This document shows positions 58,289 through 64,000 of a DNA stretch of 64,000 bases, in pieces. The translations under genes and the position numbers were made by a program. Source of the stretch: Saccharococcus thermophilus (GTDB taxonomy: Bacteria; Bacillota; Bacilli; Bacillales; Anoxybacillaceae); the NCBI RefSeq assembly GCF_011761475.1, contig NZ_JAASRS010000001.1:868001-932000 (forward strand), given 5' to 3'. The notes below the pieces were generated by a model, which saw nothing but the letters and a program-made list of their open reading frames with translations, had not been told where the DNA came from and ran no database searches. Numbering within the stretch: the first letter of the stretch is position 1; every line of letters begins with the position of its first letter.

Positions 58289-59257
58289 ATGCTGAAATTT
58301 ATATTGCGGCGAATCATGATAATGATTCCGCAACTATTTCTTTTAAGTGTTCTTGTGTTTTTGTTGGCAAAGGCGATGCCTGGGGATGCATTGACAGGAC
58401 AGTTGGCAAGCAATCCAAAAATGGACGCGCAAACATTGGCGGAAATGAAAGAAAAGCTCGGACTCAATGATCCGGTACATGTTCAATATATGCGTTGGAT
58501 GAAAAACTTGCTGCATGGAGATCTTGGCATGTCCTATATTCATCAGCAACCTGTCAACGATTTATTAGCTGGGCGAATGTGGAATACGATTTTGCTATCT
58601 GCCGCGATTTTAATATTAACGTATATGATCGCGATTCCTTTAGGAATTATTTCGGGAAGATGGACGGACTCTTGGGCGGATAAGCTAATCGTTGGATACA
58701 GCTACGTTAGCTTTGCGACACCGTTGTTTATCTTTGCGTTAATTATGTTGTTTATTTTCGGGTTCAAATTAGGATGGTTTCCGACGGGAGGAAGCGTTGA
58801 TATTCAAGTGGAAAAAGGAACGTTTGCCTATTATGTAAGCAAGCTAAACCATCTTTTGCTTCCGGCTCTGTCTGGAGCGCTGATCAATACGGTTGGGACG
58901 ATTCAATATTTGCGCAGTGAAATTATCGATACAAAGGTGAAAGACTTTGTTAAAACCGCACGTGCAAAAGGAGTGCCAGAATCAAGCATTTATTGGCGTC
59001 ATATTTTACGAAATTCGTTTTTGCCGATTGCTGCTTTCTTAGGATATGAGATTACAGGATTAATTGGCGGATCTATCTTTCTGGAATCTATTTTTAGTTA
59101 TCCAGGGATTGGGCAATTGTTTTTGCAATCGATTATGCAGCGAGATTACAGCGTTGTTACCGCACTCGTGATGATTTCTGGTCTTGCCACTTTAATTGGG
59201 ACACTTTTGTCTGACATTATTTTAAGTGCGGTTGATCCACGTATTCGCATTGAGTAA
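58289..59257 (+). CDS. oppB: Oligopeptide ABC transporter permease OppB-like
   Basis: 322 residues, six membrane helices, beginning FILRRIMIMIPQLFLLSVLVF. The EAA-type loop around TARAKGVPESSIYWRHILRN contacts the ATPase. Its stop overlaps the next possible start. Confidence 0.95.
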   Translation: MLKFILRRIMIMIPQLFLLSVLVFLLAKAMPGDALTGQLASNPKMDAQTLAEMKEKLGLNDPVHVQYMRWMKNLLHGDLGMSYIHQQPVNDLLAGRMWNTILLSAAILILTYMIAIPLGIISGRWTDSWADKLIVGYSYVSFATPLFIFALIMLFIFGFKLGWFPTGGSVDIQVEKGTFAYYVSKLNHLLLPALSGALINTVGTIQYLRSEIIDTKVKDFVKTARAKGVPESSIYWRHILRNSFLPIAAFLGYEITGLIGGSIFLESIFSYPGIGQLFLQSIMQRDYSVVTALVMISGLATLIGTLLSDIILSAVDPRIRIE

Positions 59258-59274
59258 TGGAATGGGGGGACACA

Positions 59275-60177
59275 ATGATGAAAGCAGAACTAGGCGATAT
59301 CCATGCAAAAAATGAAAAAAGTCCTTCAAGCCTTTCTATTATGTGGCGTGAGTTGGTGAAGGATAAGTTAGCTCTCGGTTCTCTCATTCTTCTTTCCTTG
59401 ATTTTGATCGTTGTATATGGTGCCTCGTTATTATTAGACCAAGATGAAATTGTCAAAGTGGACTTGCTGGACATTTACTCTCCGCCGTCAGCAGAGCATT
59501 GGCTTGGTACGGATTATGGAGGAAGGGATATTTTTGGGCAGCTGATTATCGGTGCAAGAAACTCATTTACCATTGGTTTAGCGATTACGCTGATCACCGG
59601 CCTGATTGGTCTTGCCGTTGGCCTCATTGCCGGATATTTTGGGGGAGTTATTGATAATATAATCATGCGTATTATCGATTTTATCCTTGTATTGCCATTT
59701 TTAATGCTTGTGATCGTAGTTGTGGCGATTGTGCCTAAATATAATATTTTCACGTTTATTCTGATTATGAGTGCCTTTTTATGGACGGGAAAGGCGCGGC
59801 TTATTCGAGCAAAAACGCTGGCAGAGCGGGAATTGGACTACGTAAGCGCATCGAAAACGCTCGGTACGCCGGATTGGAAAATCATCCTTTTTCAAATTTT
59901 GCCTAATTTAAGTTCGATCATTATCGTAAACTTAACATTAAACCTTGCCGGAAATATTGGAATTGAATCAGGCTTAAGCTATTTAGGCTTTGGATTGCCG
60001 GAAAGTACGCCAAGTCTAGGGACGCTTGTCAGCTATGCGATGAATCCGGATGTTTTGCAAAGCAAATGGTGGGTATGGTTACCAGCATCATTGCTTATTT
60101 TAGTAATGATGTTGTGCATAAATTTTATCGGCCAAGCGTTAAAACGCGCGGCCGATGCAAGACAACGATTAGGATAA
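59275..60177 (+). CDS. oppC: Oligopeptide ABC transporter permease OppC-like
   Basis: About 300 residues, six membrane helices, the LGTDYGGRDIFGQLIIGARNS motif of OppC/DppC proteins and the EAA loop SASKTLGTPDWKIILFQILPN. ATG 59275 or 59278 follows gggggga; ATG 59257, which overlaps the oppB stop, has no site of its own. Confidence 0.93.
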   Translation: MMKAELGDIHAKNEKSPSSLSIMWRELVKDKLALGSLILLSLILIVVYGASLLLDQDEIVKVDLLDIYSPPSAEHWLGTDYGGRDIFGQLIIGARNSFTIGLAITLITGLIGLAVGLIAGYFGGVIDNIIMRIIDFILVLPFLMLVIVVVAIVPKYNIFTFILIMSAFLWTGKARLIRAKTLAERELDYVSASKTLGTPDWKIILFQILPNLSSIIIVNLTLNLAGNIGIESGLSYLGFGLPESTPSLGTLVSYAMNPDVLQSKWWVWLPASLLILVMMLCINFIGQALKRAADARQRLG

Positions 60178-60190
60178 AGGGGGAGAAAAA

Positions 60191-61978
60191 GTGAGGAAAA
60201 AGTGGCAATGGAGGTTTTTGGTGGTGCTCGTCGTTCTTTTGTTAGGATTAACGGCGTGCAACAGCAACTCCGCAAGCAACAACAAAGACAACAAGAATAA
60301 ACAAACAGCGCAAAAGGAAGATATCGGAAAATTCCCAATGACCGTCAAAAATGACGGGAAAATCGTTGATGGTGTATTAAAATACGGATTAGTATCGGAT
60401 ACCCCATTTGAAGGAACATTGAGCTATGCGTTTTACGAAGGACAGCCAGACGCGGAGATTTTGCAATTTTTTGACGAATCACTTTTCCGTACAAATGGAG
60501 ACTATGAAATTACGAACGATGGCGCGGCCACATACAAACTTTCCGCTGACAAAAAAACGATGACGATCAAAATTAAAGATAATGTAAAATGGCATGACGG
60601 TGAACCTGTCAAAGCGGAAGATTTAGAATATGCCTACTTAGTCATCGGCAATAAAGATTATACGGGCGTCCGCTACGGAGATGCGCTCATCCAGGATATC
60701 GTCGGCATGGACGAATACCATAGCGGAAAAGCGGACAAAATTTCAGGAATTAAAGTCATTGACGACAAAACATTAACCATTACATGGAAACATGCCAATC
60801 CATCTGTACTAACAGGCATTTGGGCATATCCGCTTCCGAAACATTATTTAAAAGATGTGCCGATTAAAGATTTGGCGAAATCGGATAAGATCCGCAAACA
60901 TCCAATTGGCTTTGGTCCATTTAAAGTGAAAAAGATCGTTCCAGGCGAATCGGTTGAATTTGTTCGCAACGACGATTACTGGGCCGGAAAGCCGAACTTA
61001 AAAGGTGTTATCTTGAAGGTAGTCAGCCCGCAAGTTGTGCTGCAGGCGCTTAAAAAAGGAGAAATTGACATTGCCGAATTTCCAACTGACCAATATCTCA
61101 ATGCGAAAGGAACAAAAAACCTTCAATTTATTGGAAAAGTCGATTTAGCTTACAACTATATTGGTTTTAAACTCGGGCACTGGGATGCGAAAAAACAAGA
61201 AAACGTGATGGATAATCCGAAATTCCAAAACAAAAAGCTTCGCCAGGCGATGGCATATGCGATTAATAACAAGGAAGTGGCAGACAGATTGTATCACGGT
61301 TTGCGTTTCCCGGCAACGACGCTTATTCCGCCATCCTTCCCAAGCTACCATGATAAAAATGAGAAAGGATACACATACGACCCAGAAAAAGCGAAAAAAT
61401 TATTGGATGAAGCGGGATATAAAGATGTCGATGGCGACGGCTTCCGCGAAGATCCAAATGGCAAAAAATTCACCATTAATTTCCTCTCGATGAGCGGCGG
61501 GGATATTGCCGAACCATTAGCGAAATTTTACATGCAATGCTGGAAAAACGTCGGCTTGAATGTACAGCTGGTTGATGGCCGCTTGGCGGAATTCAACTCG
61601 TTCTATGATATGGTCGAAAAAGACGATCCGAAAGTCGATGTGTTCGCCGCGGCATGGTACACAGGAACCGATGTGGACCCATATGGATTATATGGCCGTA
61701 ACGTTATGTTCAACTACTCTCGCTGGGTAAATGAGAAAAATGATGAACTGCTTGAAAAAGGTCATTCCGAGCAAGCATTTGATAAAGAATACCGCAAGAA
61801 AATTTACAACGAATGGCAAGAGTTAATGAATGAAGAAGTACCTGTCATCCCGACGCTATACCGCTCGATCATTTATGCGGTCAACAATCGTGTGAAAAAC
61901 TTTACGGTTGACCCTAGTTCGAAATTGACATGGAAAGATGTCGGTGTCACTTCGGAGCAGCCGGAAGTAGCGCAATAA
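60191..61978 (+). CDS. oppA: Oligopeptide-binding lipoprotein OppA-like
   Basis: Extracellular solute-binding protein, SBP family 5, 595 residues. GTG start after aaaggggga. Signal peptide with lipobox LTAC (cysteine at about residue 24), then a serine/asparagine linker. DGEPVKAEDLEYAY, RQAMAYAINNKEVADRLYHG and YDPEKAKKLLDEAGYKDVDGDG are typical of peptide-binding members. Last gene of the operon. Confidence 0.95.
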   Translation: MRKKWQWRFLVVLVVLLLGLTACNSNSASNNKDNKNKQTAQKEDIGKFPMTVKNDGKIVDGVLKYGLVSDTPFEGTLSYAFYEGQPDAEILQFFDESLFRTNGDYEITNDGAATYKLSADKKTMTIKIKDNVKWHDGEPVKAEDLEYAYLVIGNKDYTGVRYGDALIQDIVGMDEYHSGKADKISGIKVIDDKTLTITWKHANPSVLTGIWAYPLPKHYLKDVPIKDLAKSDKIRKHPIGFGPFKVKKIVPGESVEFVRNDDYWAGKPNLKGVILKVVSPQVVLQALKKGEIDIAEFPTDQYLNAKGTKNLQFIGKVDLAYNYIGFKLGHWDAKKQENVMDNPKFQNKKLRQAMAYAINNKEVADRLYHGLRFPATTLIPPSFPSYHDKNEKGYTYDPEKAKKLLDEAGYKDVDGDGFREDPNGKKFTINFLSMSGGDIAEPLAKFYMQCWKNVGLNVQLVDGRLAEFNSFYDMVEKDDPKVDVFAAAWYTGTDVDPYGLYGRNVMFNYSRWVNEKNDELLEKGHSEQAFDKEYRKKIYNEWQELMNEEVPVIPTLYRSIIYAVNNRVKNFTVDPSSKLTWKDVGVTSEQPEVAQ

Positions 61979-61984
61979 TAAATC

Positions 61985-62019
61985 GGAAAGAAGGAGATTC
62001 CTTTGCTCTCCTTCTTTCC
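61985..62019 (+). terminator. Hairpin after oppA
   Basis: Perfect 13-bp stem (61985-61997 with 62007-62019) but no T-run; may protect the 3' end or end transcription weakly. Confidence 0.6.
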
Positions 62020-62041
62020 CTTATGAAAAAACAAAAAATCA

Positions 62042-62070
62042 TTGTCATCATTGAGATACCGTGGTAAGAT
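62042..62070 (+). promoter_or_regulatory. Promoter upstream of SAM riboswitch
   Basis: TTGTCA (62042-62047), 17 bases, TAAGAT (62065-62070), about 20 bases before the aptamer. Confidence 0.65.
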
Positions 62071-62089
62071 AGAGAAAAATTACATACAG

Positions 62090-62239
62090 TCTTATCAAGA
62101 GTGGACGAGAGATCGGGCTCGATGACTCCACAGCAACCTGCGTATTTCGCAAGGTGCTCCAACCCGCAAAGCGGTTTCGCTTTGGATGATAAGAACGGCC
62201 AAACCCCTTTCGCATCATTCATGGCGAAAGGGGTTTTTA
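62090..62239 (+). ncRNA. SAM-I (S-box) riboswitch with terminator
   Basis: The aptamer (about 62090-62194) shows the S-box landmarks: P1 arms CTTATC and GATAAG at its ends, AGAG after the first arm, a GGGCTCGATGA-type P2 region, CAGCAACCTGC and AAGGTGCTCCAA. A strong terminator follows: ACCCCTTTCGC with GCGAAAGGGGT and T-run (62201-62238). Binding of S-adenosylmethionine should switch the downstream genes off. Confidence 0.93.
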
Positions 62240-62273
62240 TGTACAAAACAAAGGAAGGAGGTGGGAACGCCGA

Positions 62274-62606
62274 GTGCGCGAAAATGATTTGATTCGCAGT
62301 TATATGGCGGCACACTTGAAAGCAGAATCGTTCGCTTCCCATGTCGCCCGGTGCATAAGAAAGCAGCTGTTGCAATTTGACAAAAAGACAGTGCTGCATT
62401 TTGACTGTTACGCGAATTTTTTTCATCTATATGGGCATACGCAAGGAAAGTCTTTTTATCTTATTTTGACGCTTGCGGAAGTGGAAGAATGGAAAGCCGC
62501 TGGTCCTTATGCGCTCGATCGCTATATTTTTAGCGAACTAGCGGAAAAAGGAATTTCGATCGTACATATGACTCCATATTTGCGGGCGGTATTTTCTCAA
62601 TCTTGA
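62274..62606 (+). CDS. Unknown protein under SAM riboswitch
   Basis: 110 residues, soluble, with two cysteines (ARCIRKQLL, FDCYANFF). Not recognised. GTG 62274 stands 10 bases after aaggaggtg, a strong site. The riboswitch terminator lies 36 bp upstream, so its expression should rise when S-adenosylmethionine is low, which suggests a part in sulfur amino acid or SAM metabolism. The glyoxalase-fold gene starts 25 bp later, probably on the same transcript. Confidence 0.75.
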   Translation: MRENDLIRSYMAAHLKAESFASHVARCIRKQLLQFDKKTVLHFDCYANFFHLYGHTQGKSFYLILTLAEVEEWKAAGPYALDRYIFSELAEKGISIVHMTPYLRAVFSQS

Positions 62607-62630
62607 AAATAATAAAAAAAGGGGAGAACT

Positions 62631-63017
62631 ATGATGTCAGTGAAAAAATTCGAACATGTCGGCATTCAAGTAAAAGACATTGAAACATCGAAAAAGTTTT
62701 ATCAAGAGGTAGTCGGTTTGGAATTGCTTAGCGAGATGACGCATACGAACGGCACGATGAAGCTGGCGTTTTTAGGATTGGATGGCTCGGTCATTGTCGA
62801 ATTGATCGAAGGGTATAATCCGAATTTGCCGACGGAAGGAAAAGTGCATCACGTCGCCTTTACCGTTGAAGGAATTGAGCAAGAAAAAGAGCGGCTTCAA
62901 TCGCTCGGTGTTCCGCTCGTCTGGGAAGATATTACGACGCTGCCAAACGGGGCGAAATATTTGTTTTTCCTTGGGCCGGATGGAGAATGGATCGAATTTT
63001 ATGAACCAGCTAAGTAA
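62631..63017 (+). CDS. VOC family (glyoxalase/epimerase-like) protein
   Basis: About 128 residues, two beta-alpha-beta-beta-beta units. Candidate metal ligands: histidine in FEHVGIQVKD, glutamate in VIVELIEGY, histidine in VHHVAFTVEG and glutamate in GEWIEFYEP. That pattern fits lactoylglutathione lyase and methylmalonyl-CoA epimerase-like members. Exact substrate unknown. ATG 62631 or 62634 after aggggag. Confidence 0.88.
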   Translation: MMSVKKFEHVGIQVKDIETSKKFYQEVVGLELLSEMTHTNGTMKLAFLGLDGSVIVELIEGYNPNLPTEGKVHHVAFTVEGIEQEKERLQSLGVPLVWEDITTLPNGAKYLFFLGPDGEWIEFYEPAK

Positions 63018-63018
63018 A

Positions 63019-63059
63019 ATGAAACCGCTCTGTTCCTAGTTGCGAACAGAGCGGTTTTT
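63019..63059. terminator. Bidirectional terminator between VOC and AbrB-family genes
   Basis: AAACCGCTCTGTTC and its complement with an 8-base loop, T-run to the right. Overlaps the end of the opposite gene. Confidence 0.85.
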
Positions 63060-64000
63060 CCATGCCGTATCGGTAATGTATGGAAATTTGCGAAACACCC
63101 ATTTCAAGACGTTCGGCACAACGATAATGACAAGCAATAGCCGCATAAACTGCAGCGAGCTGACGATGGCCGGGTCGCCGCCGACTGTCTGCGCCGTTAA
63201 TACCATTTCCACTAGCCCGCCCGGTGCCAGGCTTAACAGCGCGGTCGACAGTGGAAGATCCGTTAATTTCGCAAATGCCCAGCCGCATCCGAATGATAAA
63301 GCAATTAATACTAGCGCAAGCAGGAAATATACCCAGCTAAATTTTCCGCCAAGCTTAATATCTTCTAACGTAATGCGGTTTCCCATGTTCATTCCAACGC
63401 TAATTTGTGCCAAAATAATCAACCATGAAGGCAGTGACGGCAAGTTTACTCCAGCCACATGCATAACTGCCGTTACGGCAAGCGGTCCGACGACGTATGC
63501 CGCCGGAATGACGTTTCGTAAAAGAAGCGCACCGAAAATGCTTAACAAAAACCAAGCGTAATGACCATCGGAAGAGGCAGCAGCCGCCTGAGCTGCGGAG
63601 CTTCCTGACGGCGCATGTCCGCTCAACCAATGGACAACGACCGTTGGCACAAGAAAAACGACCGTTAATAAACGAATCGTTTGAAAAATCGTTACTAGCG
63701 CTGTATTGGCATTGAACGATTCACTAGCGGCCACCATTTCCGACAATCCGCCAGGAACGGAGGCAAACACGCTTGTCACTTTATCCATATGCGTCCATTT
63801 CGTCACCGCGATGCTGTTCATAATATTGATGACAATCAGGGACACAGCGACAGCGAGAAACGGAACAATATATGGCGCAATTGTTAACAGTGTCTCTTTT
63901 GTAAACGACAGTCCAAAGTAGGTGCCTAAAACAATCAATCCGCTGTTGGATAACGCCTTTGGCGCCGCTACTTGGCGCTTGATGACCGTTTTCCAAACAA
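63036..64000 (-). CDS. AbrB family membrane protein (partial, 5' end outside window)
   Basis: The frame stays open to the window edge, so the N-terminus is missing; about 321 residues are visible. Eight or so membrane helices in two similar halves, each with a proline-glycine-glycine motif (FASVPGGLSEMVAASE and LSLAPGGLVEMVLTAQ), define the AbrB/YjgA-like transporter family once called ammonia monooxygenase-like. Not related to the regulator AbrB. Substrate unknown. Confidence 0.88.
   Translation of the reverse strand, partial: VWKTVIKRQVAAPKALSNSGLIVLGTYFGLSFTKETLLTIAPYIVPFLAVAVSLIVINIMNSIAVTKWTHMDKVTSVFASVPGGLSEMVAASESFNANTALVTIFQTIRLLTVVFLVPTVVVHWLSGHAPSGSSAAQAAAASSDGHYAWFLLSIFGALLLRNVIPAAYVVGPLAVTAVMHVAGVNLPSLPSWLIILAQISVGMNMGNRITLEDIKLGGKFSWVYFLLALVLIALSFGCGWAFAKLTDLPLSTALLSLAPGGLVEMVLTAQTVGGDPAIVSSLQFMRLLLVIIVVPNVLKWVFRKFPYITDTAWKNRSVRN

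Overview
The window reads as chromosome of a thermophilic, spore-forming Bacillaceae, most likely Parageobacillus or Geobacillus (inference). The order miaA-hfq-spoVK-hflX-ynbB-glnR-glnA, then lexA/yneA-yneB-ynzC-tkt-sirA-yneF, then ynzD-ccdA-yneI-ccdC and cotM-sspP-sspO-citB, follows the Bacillus subtilis chromosome. Many genes are sporulation specific (SpoVK, SirA, a Spo0E-like phosphatase, CotM, SspP, SspO, SspL, Spo0M).

Layout. 1-4.1 kb: tail of an MFS exporter and a chemotaxis receptor split by an IS1634-type element. 4.1-6.6 kb: miaA, hfq, spoVK. 6.8-14.3 kb: a six-gene acyl-CoA operon (two acyl-CoA ligases, acyl-CoA dehydrogenase, CoA-transferase, 3-hydroxyacyl-CoA dehydrogenase, thiolase) that B. 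subtilis lacks at this place. 14.3-19.6 kb: a UPF0126 membrane protein, hflX, ynbB and the glutamine synthetase operon with two GlnR boxes. 19.6-31 kb: the LexA-controlled divergent region, transketolase, SirA, a heterodimeric ABC exporter and the ccdA cluster. 31-40.4 kb: a spore-type cell-wall hydrolase, a LevR-like sigma-54 activator and its cellobiose/chitobiose PTS operon, whose IIC gene is split by a second IS. 40.5-47.3 kb: minor spore proteins, aconitase, an EamA permease, a YpeP-type RNase H protein and YpeQ.

47.3-49.3 kb: a TnpB-related element. Its coding sequence is followed directly by a strongly structured segment of about 210 nt enclosed by a perfect 16-bp inverted repeat. This is a candidate omega-RNA-type guide RNA and the most unusual feature here. 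49.3-53.4 kb: a cold-shock gene with long leader, an unknown small gene, a possible CcpA-controlled small RNA, a short Spo0M, and glpFK behind a GlpP-type leader terminator. 53.4-56 kb: a PAS-GAF-PAS-GGDEF-EAL protein. 56.3-62 kb: an oligopeptide ABC transporter operon. 62-64 kb: a SAM-I riboswitch in front of an unrecognised gene and a glyoxalase-fold gene, then a partial AbrB-family membrane protein.

Two DDE insertion sequences have intact ends and 6-bp target duplications, and precise removal restores each disrupted reading frame, so both insertions look recent. I saw no rRNA, tRNA or CRISPR array. All calls come from reading the sequence and from recall of families; no database search was run.
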